A DNA stretch of 44,499 nucleotides from Candidatus Parcubacteria bacterium (GTDB lineage Bacteria; Patescibacteriota; Minisyncoccia; UBA6257; 2-01-FULL-56-20): NCBI GenBank assembly GCA_027355945.1, contig DAIEHA010000007.1, positions 1 to 44,499 of the forward strand, written 5' to 3'. Of the stretch, positions 17,904 to 27,839 are shown piece by piece. The first letter of the stretch is position 1. Every line of letters begins with the position of its first letter. Position numbers and translations under genes: made by a program. Under the pieces are notes generated by a model, which was given only the letters and a program-made list of their open reading frames with translations, was not told the DNA's origin and did no database searches.

Positions 17904-18597
17904 ATGCAAATAAGAGCATTATGACCGCGCCAAGACCCATTGCCGAAGCCGCAACCGATGCCGGCCCGGTCCCCGGATATCCAAGAGGAATGCCGATCCC
18001 GTACCGCGGCGGTGCCACAACATTCCCGAACGCCGCATTCGCGGACCCCGGCGTGGGATCCGTGAACATGAATATGCCCGCCGCAGCGCCTTCCTCGATG
18101 CGTGAAAAACTTCTCGCTTCTGGCGCAGCGCCCCGGAACGCGGCTTGATCGATGATTGTCCCGTCCGGGCCATATAACAATACTGCCCCATCCGTATTTT
18201 TGAAAGACGGCGCCCCTTCGCTGCGGACCACGAAAAGGTATCCTCTTCCGGGGATGGTCCTGTTCCCGAGCGGGAACGCTTTTGTGCGCGAAGGGACGAT
18301 CGCCGCCCCCCGTTCCGGGGTCGCAGTCCTCGTGCCCGTGCCAAGCGACCATCCATCCAGGCGCACCGCGGCGGGAGCGTCATTGAAAAGTTCGGCAAAT
18401 TCCCCCGAGGCATCGGGACCCGCGGGATTGGGCAGCCATTCATTGATGCGGACCACCGCGTGATCGTACCTCTCCGCGATCAATAAAGGCTGAAGCCTTT
18501 GCTCCCCGTCGCTGCGTTGTGTGCGGAATGCGGCCCCTTCGGGATCCGCAACGAGGCCCGCCTCAGAATATCCTGAACAGAAGCTGCACGAGTACAA
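17797..18597 (-). CDS. Lamin-tail-domain (LTD) protein with C-terminal TM anchor
   Basis: VVRINEWLPNPAGPDASGEFAELFN..VRLDGWSL..RGYLFVV..GAVLLYGPDGTIIDQ; C-terminal TM AAsAMGLGAVIMLLFAYAV; N-terminal start uncertain. Confidence 0.75.
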   Translation of the reverse strand: MYSCSFCSGYSEAGLVADPEGAAFRTQRSDGEQRLQPLLIAERYDHAVVRINEWLPNPAGPDASGEFAELFNDAPAAVRLDGWSLGTGTRTATPERGAAIVPSRTKAFPLGNRTIPGRGYLFVVRSEGAPSFKNTDGAVLLYGPDGTIIDQAAFRGAAPEARSFSRIEEGAAAGIFMFTDPTPGSANAAFGNVVAPPRYGIGIPLGYPGTGPASVAASAMGLGAVIMLLFAYAVKKNDYLSHILLGGDETPRRGVLGRISEGGPGG

Positions 18598-19531
18598 GAC
18601 CGATCACGCCGAGGATCGCGACATATGAGAACACGGAGGCATTCGGGAACCCGCCTTTGGGGACGGTCGTCGTGGGGGTATATTCCTCAAGCCGTTCATT
18701 GCCCGCAGCATCGAATGCCCGCACCGCGATGGTATCGGTGAGCGACTGGTCGGTAAGGAGATAGGGGCTTATTGCCCTCTTCCAATTCCATTGGTCCTCG
18801 GGGAGCTTGAGGTTGGAGGAAGGGATCTCGGCGACCTCATAATGATCGATGCCCGTCTGCTTGTCCACGGTCGAAAACGTGGCAAACCATTGATTATTGA
18901 AAAGCGAGGGGTCGCGATATACGCCGATCGCAAAAGGTTCGGGGGGGATGGTGTCATCCTCGAGCGCCTTCTGCCAGGTATCCACCGCTGCGAACTGCCC
19001 CTGCAGCAGCTCCCCGTACTTCGCACCCGCCGTCGTAAGAGGTGCGATCGTCCCCTCGCCGTCGTTCAGCGTCGCTTGGGTGCCGGGAAGGAACGTGAGC
19101 GATGCGTTTTCCGGGGCGGTGGAGGACCCTTCGCTCGTCGATGTGGCAAAGCGGAAATAGATGGTGGCAAGCTTATTGCTGAGCGACGGGTCTCCGGGAA
19201 CGCGTCCGCAATATCCTCCGGGAAGCCCCCCCACGAACGATACGATCCCATACTGCGGATAGATCGTGGGATTCTTCACCCACATGGAGAATATGGAATC
19301 CCCATCGCTCACGGCGACCGCCTGAAGCACGTCCGCCGGATATGCGATGTCCACCTCGGCCGCATTGATGCATTGCGATGCGCCCGTATCAAGACGCACG
19401 CTTACCGGAAAGGTGACGCCCGGCGGATATTTCCCCGTTGCCGGATCGATGTAGATCTGGGCCGCGTGCGCAAAGAAGGGCGCGAACCCCGCATACGCCA
19501 CAATCGCAAGGATGATACCGTTCCTTTTCAT
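18563..19531 (-). CDS. Cohesin-domain surface protein with C-terminal TM helix
   Basis: QIYIDPATGKYPPGVTFPVSVRLDTG..INAAEVDIAYPADVLQAVAVSDGDSIFSMWVKNPTI..YGIVSFVGG; TM SVFSYVAILGVIGLVLVQLLF. Confidence 0.75.
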   Translation of the reverse strand: MKRNGIILAIVAYAGFAPFFAHAAQIYIDPATGKYPPGVTFPVSVRLDTGASQCINAAEVDIAYPADVLQAVAVSDGDSIFSMWVKNPTIYPQYGIVSFVGGLPGGYCGRVPGDPSLSNKLATIYFRFATSTSEGSSTAPENASLTFLPGTQATLNDGEGTIAPLTTAGAKYGELLQGQFAAVDTWQKALEDDTIPPEPFAIGVYRDPSLFNNQWFATFSTVDKQTGIDHYEVAEIPSSNLKLPEDQWNWKRAISPYLLTDQSLTDTIAVRAFDAAGNERLEEYTPTTTVPKGGFPNASVFSYVAILGVIGLVLVQLLFRIF

Positions 19532-19563
19532 TTATATTAAAATTATATCACACGGAGCGGGGG

Positions 19564-20724
19564 TCATCCCGTCCAATAGTAGAGAAGGATGCTCAGATCC
19601 GAAAGGTCCACCACGCCGTCGCCGTTCAGGTCCGCGGTGGGATTGCTGGTCCCCCAATAATAAAGGAGTATCGAGAAATCCGCGAGGTTCACCCTGCCGT
19701 CGCCGTTCAGGTCCGCAAGCAGCTTTTTGCTCGGCGTACCGCTGCCCACGTAAAAAGGCACTGCCTGGCTTATCGTGCTCCGCAGCGTCGCACCGTTCTC
19801 CATCGTAATGAAATCGGCGTCCACCGTATGATAAGCATCGTTCTGAAGCACCGACGTATCCACGGGCACCATCCATCCTCCCCCAGCGTTCGTACTCGTC
19901 GTCACCACGATATTACCCCCGGAATGCACATGTACCTCGATGGTTGACGACGGCACGGATTCCCCGGACACCGTCACGACACCTCCTTTCGCCACTTGGC
20001 GTTTATCGATGGATATCGTCGGAGGAAGAAGTTCACCGGAGATCGTGGTCGCGGCGTCCGCGGTGACGGTGAACGTCGTCGTGAGCGCGATCGACTTGAG
20101 CCCGGTCGAATCCTGGGCCCATATGCCGAATGTATATACCCCCGGGGAGATGTTCGTCGTCGAAAAATAGAAGTTCGCATTGGAATCGGCCTGGACGACG
20201 CCGATCGCCTGTCCGTCCTGGAGGATGTTCACGCTCGCACCCGGATATGCCTGTCCTTGGATGACCACGGTCGTAGGATTCGGCGCGGTGTAGCTTCCCG
20301 GAGAATAACCGAACGAGGGCGCGGGCGCGGGGCCGGGACCCGGCTGGGGCGCGAGCGACGTGATCTGGCACGTCGCCGAGCATCCGTACCCCGGCACTCC
20401 GTTCATCGCGCCGGCATCGCATTGCTCCCCGTACTGAGGCTGGAGGATCCCGTCGCCGCAATACGGCGCCCACGCCCGGCATCCCGGCATGCACTGCCGA
20501 TTGGCCGTCGACGTGGAATACTGCCCCGTGTTCGTCCCGGTGTCGCACACTTCGGTGGGGGCCTGCACGATGCCATCCCCGCACACACTGATCGTCACGG
20601 TGGTCGTTGCATAGCTCTGGGCGCGCGCCGGGCTTATCGGCCGCACCGAAGGGAACAGCGCTGCCGCCATGGCTGCCGCGGCGGAGAATATGCCTATGGA
20701 GCGCAGGGATGGCCGGCGGATCAT
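19564..20724 (-). CDS. Secreted Ig-like protein with C-terminal type I dockerin and Cys-rich CGDG repeats
   Basis: Signal peptide; CGDGIVQAPTEVCD / CGDGILQPQYGEQCD; duplicated F-hand DLNGDGRVNLADFSILLYYWG..DLNGDGVVDLSDLSILLYYWTG*. Confidence 0.82.
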   Translation of the reverse strand: MIRRPSLRSIGIFSAAAAMAAALFPSVRPISPARAQSYATTTVTISVCGDGIVQAPTEVCDTGTNTGQYSTSTANRQCMPGCRAWAPYCGDGILQPQYGEQCDAGAMNGVPGYGCSATCQITSLAPQPGPGPAPAPSFGYSPGSYTAPNPTTVVIQGQAYPGASVNILQDGQAIGVVQADSNANFYFSTTNISPGVYTFGIWAQDSTGLKSIALTTTFTVTADAATTISGELLPPTISIDKRQVAKGGVVTVSGESVPSSTIEVHVHSGGNIVVTTSTNAGGGWMVPVDTSVLQNDAYHTVDADFITMENGATLRSTISQAVPFYVGSGTPSKKLLADLNGDGRVNLADFSILLYYWGTSNPTADLNGDGVVDLSDLSILLYYWTG

Positions 20725-20732
20725 ATGGATAA

Positions 20733-21737
20733 TTATGCCCTCGGCGCGTGCGGAGGAGGAGGCGTCGGAATACCCTTCTTTCGGCGGCGGCTTCGGAAAA
20801 ATCCTCGGATGAAGAAAAGGATCGCCCAGAGCACAAGCAGTATTCCTGCGAGGACCGCGAATGTGATGAGCTTCTCCTGCCATGGCAGGACGAGGAAGTT
20901 GTAAGGGATGTATCCGGGGATGCTTCCGGGCGGCAGCACGCTGAGGTCGAGGGTGCCCTGTCCGATAAGATCGCTATCATCCCTTCCGTAGATCTGATAG
21001 AAAACCTTGTAGGTTCCTTGGGGTAGATAGGTGGGCATCTCCGCGGTCACGGTCTTCGTCTGGAACGGATCGACGCTTGCAAGCCAATTCGTGTTCTGTT
21101 CCACCTCGAGCACCTTCTGCGTGAGATAATCGCTGTAGGTAAATACCACTTTTTCCGGACTTCCCGAGATGTTCCCGTCGTTCTCGATATCCATATTGAA
21201 CAGGACCTTGCCCGGGAAATGCATCCATAACCACGTGAACCCCTGTTCTGCGTTCGTCATCGACACGCGCCGCACTTTGAAATTGACGTTCTTCTCATTG
21301 ATGACGCGGAGGTTCACATCGATCTGCGCACCGATCGTGAGACCGACGGTCCCCGCTACGGGGCCGCTCATCGGAGAGACGACGACCTGGATGTTCCCCT
21401 GATACTGTCCGAGCTTCGCATTGCTCGGCACGTTCACGCTCACGATCATCGGCATCTCCTGGGTGCCCGAGGGCATCGCGAACTGCATGCCCTTATCGAT
21501 GGAAATCCAGCTTTCCGCGCCGGGGACGTTGATCGTCACTTTTGCGGTAAGGTCCTGGTCCGGCGCTCCGCGCACAAGGAGGATCCTCTGTTCATAATGA
21601 GAGCCTGGTGCGAGCGCATCGTTCGTCACATAAGGAGGAGTGATGCCGAACCCCTCGGCATCCGTCCGATGCACGCCGAACGGAAAACCGGCGCACACCA
21701 TAAGCGCCGCCGCCGCTATGAAGATCATCTTCCTCAT
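20733..21737 (-). CDS. Membrane-anchored Ig-like/DUF916-like protein
   Basis: Signal peptide, beta-rich ectodomain, LVLPWQEKLITFAVLAGILLVLWAILFF TM, basic tail. Confidence 0.65.
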   Translation of the reverse strand: MRKMIFIAAAALMVCAGFPFGVHRTDAEGFGITPPYVTNDALAPGSHYEQRILLVRGAPDQDLTAKVTINVPGAESWISIDKGMQFAMPSGTQEMPMIVSVNVPSNAKLGQYQGNIQVVVSPMSGPVAGTVGLTIGAQIDVNLRVINEKNVNFKVRRVSMTNAEQGFTWLWMHFPGKVLFNMDIENDGNISGSPEKVVFTYSDYLTQKVLEVEQNTNWLASVDPFQTKTVTAEMPTYLPQGTYKVFYQIYGRDDSDLIGQGTLDLSVLPPGSIPGYIPYNFLVLPWQEKLITFAVLAGILLVLWAILFFIRGFFRSRRRKKGIPTPPPPHAPRA

Positions 21738-21810
21738 TAGTCCGTGAAAAAAAGAACCCCGTGAACGTTTCGATAATTATAGCACAGCAACAACGGGACC
21801 GCGTCCGGTA

Positions 21811-23661
21811 CTACCAGTACTGTGCGGGGCTCTTCACGCCAATGAACGTGTTCTGCCCGGTATAGGCGCCCGAAAGCTGGATGGTGCTCGGCACCGCGAT
21901 TCCCCAGAAGGTCGATCCCGTGTTCGGCGAGGATGTGGCGGTCGATTTGGGGATCTGGATCGGCACAAGGGTCCCCGGATTCGTAAGAAGGGTTGCGCCC
22001 GAACCGTATGCGACGGTCGACGTGGCGTACTGTATCTGCCCCACCGGAATGGTCGAGGTGGTGGAGACGGCGCAGCTCGGATAGGTGGTACACATATTCG
22101 CGCCATACAGGGTCTCGTTCAGACCGACGTTCCCCGTCGATGCAAGGATCGTGGATGTTGCGAGTGTCGGCGTGCTGGAGCCCGGGCTCAAACCGCCGAA
22201 ATTGATCGCGGGGGTATCGAGCTGGGCCGCGAGGAAGCTCGCAACCTTGTTGCCGACCGCAGATTCCGTAAGCGGGCTCGATGACCCGTTATGGTTCGTC
22301 GCTTGCGCGCTCACGAGCCAGTTCTGATTGTAATATTGCGTATCGCTCGCGGTCGTACCGTCCGTGGGGTCTGCGACGTACCAAAGCGGGAAATAGCAGG
22401 TCCATGTCGCACTGATGGAGCTCGATCCATTGCACGATGCGGCATCCTGCGTACAGGTGACGGGCCACGTGGAGGATCCCACCGCCTCGGGGTAGCAATT
22501 ATCAGGATTGTAATTCGGTCCGGTCTGGCACGCTGCCTGGCCAATGCCCGAACGATACACGTTGATGAGGGCCGAGGTGATCTCCTGTCCTCCGGTGATC
22601 GTCTGACAGCTGTTATCGTCCGATACGGTGAACTTCACTGCGAATCCGTTCGTCTGCCCGTTGGGCACCGTGAGCGCAAGGGGGTTCGTGCTTCCGTCGG
22701 TGTTCAGAAGGCTTATGCTCGACGATGCGATCGTGGGAGCCACGCTGCTTATGGCGTATGTGGACGTCGCTCCCTCCGCACCACCCAATGCGGGAAGTCC
22801 GTGTTGATCCACGACGTATCCATAGGAAGGATAGGAACCGTCGGGGCGCGGCAGCGGGGTCGTATAGGAACAGGTGGGATTCAGGGTCGTCGTTGCGGAG
22901 GTGCAGTATGTCCCCGCGGGACCGCAGACCGAACCCGTGAAGTCGTTGGCTTTACAGACGAAAAGCTGAATGGTGTCGGTTGCTCCCGTGAACGTGTCGG
23001 TATCCGATGCGACCGCCGTCCAGCTGATGAGCGTACCGGGGTTCACCGGGCCGGTGTTCGAGATGGACGCGAAGATCGGAGGATGGTTCACCACGAAAGG
23101 CGATCCCGTCGTATATGTCGGGTTGCATTTGGCGCCGCCGAGATTGTTGTCGCAGATCCACGCATACCATGAATCGAACTGGGGATCGCTGCTCGACGCG
23201 GTATAGGTCGTCGTCGCCGTGGCCGTGCTCGGCGTGACCGCGGATACGCCCCACTGGTTGACGGTGCCGCCGCCGCACGTAGGCGAACCCCCTGACGTAC
23301 CGGGGGTCGGCGTGCTCGTCGATTTACAGAGAAGGAGGTAGTAGCTGTCGTTGTTGGGATCGGTCGCCACGGCATACCACGTCACTTTGCTCCCCACGTT
23401 CGTCGGTGCGGTGGTGGTGGACACCGGATTCTCGTATGCATTCGTCGTCCAGTTGGGCGGCGTATTGAGCACCGTCACCGTCGTCGTCGCCGTGCTTTGG
23501 GCGAACGTAAAGCGGGCATGATAGAGGGCTCCCGTCGTCCAGAAGTTCACCACGATGGCAACGACCGCCACAAGGATGCCCGAAAGAATCACGGCCATGC
23601 TCACGCGGCCCTTCACATCACGGACTCTCTCTTTCCACCAGGCGATCCAGCGAACGATCAT
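21811..23661 (-). CDS. Large Thr/Ser-rich surface protein, N-terminal TM anchor
   Basis: N-terminal TM MAVILSGILVAVVAIVVNFWTTGALYHARFTF; C-terminal domain INFGGLSPGSSTPTLATST.. homologous to 27840..29897 C-terminus. Confidence 0.75.
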   Translation of the reverse strand: MIVRWIAWWKERVRDVKGRVSMAVILSGILVAVVAIVVNFWTTGALYHARFTFAQSTATTTVTVLNTPPNWTTNAYENPVSTTTAPTNVGSKVTWYAVATDPNNDSYYLLLCKSTSTPTPGTSGGSPTCGGGTVNQWGVSAVTPSTATATTTYTASSSDPQFDSWYAWICDNNLGGAKCNPTYTTGSPFVVNHPPIFASISNTGPVNPGTLISWTAVASDTDTFTGATDTIQLFVCKANDFTGSVCGPAGTYCTSATTTLNPTCSYTTPLPRPDGSYPSYGYVVDQHGLPALGGAEGATSTYAISSVAPTIASSSISLLNTDGSTNPLALTVPNGQTNGFAVKFTVSDDNSCQTITGGQEITSALINVYRSGIGQAACQTGPNYNPDNCYPEAVGSSTWPVTCTQDAASCNGSSSISATWTCYFPLWYVADPTDGTTASDTQYYNQNWLVSAQATNHNGSSSPLTESAVGNKVASFLAAQLDTPAINFGGLSPGSSTPTLATSTILASTGNVGLNETLYGANMCTTYPSCAVSTTSTIPVGQIQYATSTVAYGSGATLLTNPGTLVPIQIPKSTATSSPNTGSTFWGIAVPSTIQLSGAYTGQNTFIGVKSPAQYW

Positions 23662-23763
23662 ATCGGGATTGTTTTATTCATTATATCCCATGTTGTCCCC
23701 AGAAAAAGGCCAGGTTATCCACACCTTGTACAAAGTCGCCTCTTTCGGGGCGAATATCCCCTG

Positions 23764-24966
23764 CTATTTATAGCGTATTGCCTCGAGCGGACTTATGGAC
23801 GATGCCCTTCGCGCGGGGAATATTCCCGTAATGAAACCCACGAGAGCCGAGAAAACCGTGATAAATCCGAGGAAAGGCAGCGGGAATGCGAAAAGCGCCA
23901 CCGCAGCACCGCCAAAATGCGTAGCCACAAGGTTTAATAGGTAGTTGATGATGAGACCTCCGGCGATGCCTATGGCCATCCCCGTCATGCCTCCAAGAAA
24001 ACCGACCACGACCGCTTCCGCGAGGAAAAGAAACTGGATGTCCCGGGGCGACCCCCCGATCGTACGCATGACGCCGATCTCCCCCGTACGCTCGAGGAGC
24101 GTCACCGTCATGGTGTTCACCATGCCGATCGCCGATACGATAAGTGCGATACCCCCGAACCCGGCAAGGACCCACTGGACGCCGGTGAAGATCTGGTTTG
24201 CCTGGTCCACCGTCTTCGAAAGCGCCGAGACCACATAGCCGGCCTTCACGATGGCGGCCTGGACGCCGCCCAGATTGCCGCTCGCGTTCACGCGCACCTG
24301 CACTTTGTCGTACTGCTGGATCCCCACCTGGGAGGAAAGCGTGGCGAGCGGGATCATCGCATAGATGGAGGCGCTGTCATTCGTCACCCCCGTCACGGTG
24401 AAATTGCCGTTCAGAGGAACCTGCTCGCTCTGTCCCCCGTTTTGGGCCTGCGTCACGATCCGGAACGATACCGGTTTCCCGATGATCGCCTTCGGATCGC
24501 TCACGCCGAAAAGCTGCAGCGCCGCGCTTGAAAGAATGACGTCGTTCCCGTCCGACGGCTGGTCGGTGAACGGGCTCCCGGCCGCCATGGCAATACCGGC
24601 ATATTTGAAATACGACGCCTGTGAGCCCTCGAGGTCCGTGTTCGCCGAGAGGCCGTTGTAGGTGATGAGCGATTGGAACGTTGCAAGCGGCGAGACGTCC
24701 TGGACGTTCGGGATCGCTTTGAACTTCGCGAGTGCGCCATCGTCGAGGGCCACGGCGCTCGTCGCCGGTGGCGTGACGGTGAGACTGAGCAGCGTATCCC
24801 CGAACACGATCTTCTCGAGCAGGATGTTCTGGAGGCCGAACCCGAGGCCCACGAGCATCACGACCGCCGCAGTGCCCACGCCCATACCAAGGATCGTAAG
24901 CCACGTCCTCGCGGGATTGGTCTTGAACATCCTCGTGGAAAGCTTCAGTGAATCGGCGATCCTCAT
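23764..24966 (-). CDS. MacB/FtsX-type ABC transporter permease
   Basis: N-terminal RTWLTILGMGVGTAAVVMLVGLGFGLQ; C-terminal FGGIALIVSAIGMVNTMTVTLLERTGEIGVMRTIGGS..FPARRASSISPLEAIRYK. Confidence 0.92.
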   Translation of the reverse strand: MRIADSLKLSTRMFKTNPARTWLTILGMGVGTAAVVMLVGLGFGLQNILLEKIVFGDTLLSLTVTPPATSAVALDDGALAKFKAIPNVQDVSPLATFQSLITYNGLSANTDLEGSQASYFKYAGIAMAAGSPFTDQPSDGNDVILSSAALQLFGVSDPKAIIGKPVSFRIVTQAQNGGQSEQVPLNGNFTVTGVTNDSASIYAMIPLATLSSQVGIQQYDKVQVRVNASGNLGGVQAAIVKAGYVVSALSKTVDQANQIFTGVQWVLAGFGGIALIVSAIGMVNTMTVTLLERTGEIGVMRTIGGSPRDIQFLFLAEAVVVGFLGGMTGMAIGIAGGLIINYLLNLVATHFGGAAVALFAFPLPFLGFITVFSALVGFITGIFPARRASSISPLEAIRYK

Positions 24967-24985
24967 GGTTATAGTATAAAACGGT

Positions 24986-26296
24986 TCAGAGATACATGCC
25001 CTGCCCTATGAGCTTCTCGAGGTACCAACTTACATACCGCGCCGTGTCCGGATCGAGGCCCATGCCATCCCCCTCGAAGGGAGACTTGAGGCGACGGCGG
25101 AAATCCTCGGACTGGATGAATCCGCGAATGCGGAATTTCAGGAGCTCGTCCATACGCGCGATGTGCTCCGGCGGGATGCGAAACCCGCATTCCCGCATGA
25201 GATCCTCGCGCACCTCGGCGATACGGTCCCCTTGGCGCAGCGAGGCCACTTTCGCCGTGAAGTTATCGCGATAGGCGCGGATGTCCCTCGCCTCTTTAAG
25301 TACGATGTTCAATTTCTCCTCGAAAGTCTCCGCCCGATGCCGATCGATCTCCGGACCGCCTTCGTCCACGGATCTCGTGAGCTTGTCCACGAACCCCTCG
25401 TCCGTGAGCTTCCCGTCGATGAACATGCCGACCGTCCGCTCCAATCGCTCGATCTGATCGAACCCGATGTCCTGGGTGAGGAAGTTCACGACGCTCTTCA
25501 CCCGCAGCTCCTCCGGCGATGCATACGGATAGATGCGTGCCAACTTCTCTATCTCGGAAAGGATCGACGTGCCGGGATCCGTCTGCTTGATCTGCTTCTT
25601 CTCCGGGTTCACCACCTCGCGCTCCACGCCTCCGTCCTTCATATGATACACGCGGTGCGCGTACGGCAAGAGCTTCGCATCATGGGTGACGAGAATGACG
25701 GTCTTCTGCTGTTTTATGTTGATCTCCTCGAGCATGCCCATCACCTGGTCCGCCGAAACGCTGTCGAGGTTGCCGACCGGTTCGTCGGCGAAGAGGATCT
25801 CGGGATCGTTGATGAGCGAGCGGGCGACGGCGACGCGCTGCTGCTGTCCGCCGGAGAGGTCGGTCGACCGCTTGCGCGCCTGCTGTTCCACGCCGAACTG
25901 CTTGAGCAGCTTCATGGACCGGATATAGCGTTCCGCGGGCGGCACGTTCGCGAAGATGAGCGGCAGCGCGACGTTGTCGATCACGCTGAGCGAGGGGATG
26001 AGGTTGAACGATTGGAAGATGATCCCCACCGTGCTCCTTTGGAATCGCACCATGTCCTTCACGCCGTACTTATATGGATTCTCCCCTTTCACGAGGATCT
26101 CCCCGGACGACGGCGGAAGGATCCCGAGAAGGCTGTACAGCAGCGTTGATTTCCCGCAGCCCGAAGGACCGAAGAGGATTATGTATTCCTTGGGATAGAT
26201 CTCGAGCGTCTCTCCGCGCAGGGCGTTGTATTCGTTCGATTTGCCCTGGTTGTAGATGACCTTGATGTTGTTCACCCTGATGATCGGTTCAAGCAT
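24986..26296 (-). CDS. MacB/LolD-type ABC transporter ATP-binding protein with ~200 aa C-terminal extension
   Basis: LFGPSGCGKSTLLYSLLG, STDLSGGQQQRVAVARSLINDPEILFADEPVGNLD; extra C-terminal helical region. Confidence 0.9.
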   Translation of the reverse strand: MLEPIIRVNNIKVIYNQGKSNEYNALRGETLEIYPKEYIILFGPSGCGKSTLLYSLLGILPPSSGEILVKGENPYKYGVKDMVRFQRSTVGIIFQSFNLIPSLSVIDNVALPLIFANVPPAERYIRSMKLLKQFGVEQQARKRSTDLSGGQQQRVAVARSLINDPEILFADEPVGNLDSVSADQVMGMLEEINIKQQKTVILVTHDAKLLPYAHRVYHMKDGGVEREVVNPEKKQIKQTDPGTSILSEIEKLARIYPYASPEELRVKSVVNFLTQDIGFDQIERLERTVGMFIDGKLTDEGFVDKLTRSVDEGGPEIDRHRAETFEEKLNIVLKEARDIRAYRDNFTAKVASLRQGDRIAEVREDLMRECGFRIPPEHIARMDELLKFRIRGFIQSEDFRRRLKSPFEGDGMGLDPDTARYVSWYLEKLIGQGMYL

Positions 26297-26306
26297 GATG
26301 ATTCGA

Positions 26307-27788
26307 TTATTTTTTGGCGCCTCCCGAGAAGTTTCCGAGCCATCCGAATGTCCCCTGGAAGTTCTCGAGGATGATATCCACGATGCTCTTCTGCTGCTGC
26401 GGCGTAAGGAGCACGTAGTCCTCCGAGCTCGTCGTGTTCCCATCCACGTCGGTACAGGTCACCCAGTATTTATACACGGTCGCAGGCGTGAATGTCGTGA
26501 TGACGTCCACGTGCTTCACGACGGGGACGGTTTCGAGCGTCGTCGTCACGACGTCCGCGCCGCTCCCGCTCGAATATGAAAGGAAGCACATCGATGGCTC
26601 ATCGGTCGCCCACGAAATGACCGTCTGGACGGTCGTGTCCTGTCCCGGATAGAGCGTGGAGTCGTTGCTCACCTGCGAGATCACCGGAGGATAGATGTTC
26701 TTCGTCGTCACGAAGTAGACGGGGTCGCTCTTCACCGTATCGCCCGCCTGGTTCTGCGCGATGATGACGGCCGAATAGCGCGTCTGGTAGACGAGTCCCG
26801 CGATCTGGAGAATGTGCGTCGTAAGGTACGATGGATCCCCGATCGAGAGCGATTTGTTGTTCGCCATATCGGTATAGACGATCTCACCCGCCGACGGCAT
26901 GGGCGTACCCCAGCTTATCGTGACGTCGTGCTCGCCCACCGTCACGACGTGAGGATTGATGATCTGAGGAAGGACCGATTTGGTCGTGAACGTGAGATCG
27001 GCGCTCTCTCCCGGCGTGCCGATCCCTCCTGCGCGCGAGGATACCATGTAGTGATATTCCGTCGCCGGCGAGAGTCCGTAGACCGTCACCGTGTGCGTCT
27101 TCCCGAGCCCGTTCTGATCCGTTTCCTGCCGCGGATACGGGTTCGCATTCGAGGGATTGTACTCCGCGGCGGAGGCGATGGATACCGTGCCATCCGCGCT
27201 CTGATCGGTGTTCCAGACGACCGTCACATTATCCGTGCCGATGGTGAGCTGAGGGATACCCAGGATGTTCGGCGGCCCGATGCTTGCTTTGGCCTGCTGA
27301 TTCAGGGCTCCCGCGATCGCCTCGAGCGCCTGCGTGCTCGTGATCTGCTGGATGATGGAGAGCGCCTTTGCGGAAAGCTGCTGCTGCTGCGGATTCGTGA
27401 TGTTCGAAAGTTTGGAAAGGTCGATGGTGCTCGAGGTCGTGAACGTATAATCCCCCGAAACGTGCTGGTTGCCGTTCGCATCGGTGGAGCGTATGCGGAA
27501 ATAATACGTCGTCCCCGGATCAAGATTGGGAATGACGACCGAGTGCTGGGTGCCGAGAGGCCCCTGGTTCCTCATCCCGCAATAGTTCGTATCCTGGCTG
27601 AAGTTCACAAAACTGTCGGTGTTGGAATCCGTGGTCCATGTGACCGTGGTCGAGGTGGCGGTCACGCCCGCAACGACCACGTTCGAGATGTTCGGCGAGG
27701 TGTCCGCAAGCGCCCGCACGACGACCGCCGCGGACATGGCCGCGGCACCCATAAGCACCCCTATGGCGAACAGCGAGCGCGCCTTCAT
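26307..27788 (-). CDS. Secreted multi-fibronectin type III domain protein
   Basis: Repeated FN3-like units (VTATSTTVTWTTDSNTDSFVNF..LDPGTTYYFRIRSTDANGN; TVVWNTDQSADGTVSI..LSPATEYHYMV). Confidence 0.75.
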   Translation of the reverse strand: MKARSLFAIGVLMGAAAMSAAVVVRALADTSPNISNVVVAGVTATSTTVTWTTDSNTDSFVNFSQDTNYCGMRNQGPLGTQHSVVIPNLDPGTTYYFRIRSTDANGNQHVSGDYTFTTSSTIDLSKLSNITNPQQQQLSAKALSIIQQITSTQALEAIAGALNQQAKASIGPPNILGIPQLTIGTDNVTVVWNTDQSADGTVSIASAAEYNPSNANPYPRQETDQNGLGKTHTVTVYGLSPATEYHYMVSSRAGGIGTPGESADLTFTTKSVLPQIINPHVVTVGEHDVTISWGTPMPSAGEIVYTDMANNKSLSIGDPSYLTTHILQIAGLVYQTRYSAVIIAQNQAGDTVKSDPVYFVTTKNIYPPVISQVSNDSTLYPGQDTTVQTVISWATDEPSMCFLSYSSGSGADVVTTTLETVPVVKHVDVITTFTPATVYKYWVTCTDVDGNTTSSEDYVLLTPQQQKSIVDIILENFQGTFGWLGNFSGGAKK

Positions 27789-27839
27789 GTTGTTATGATA
27801 CCACACGCACGGGCATCGCCCCGTGCCACACCTCCTCGT

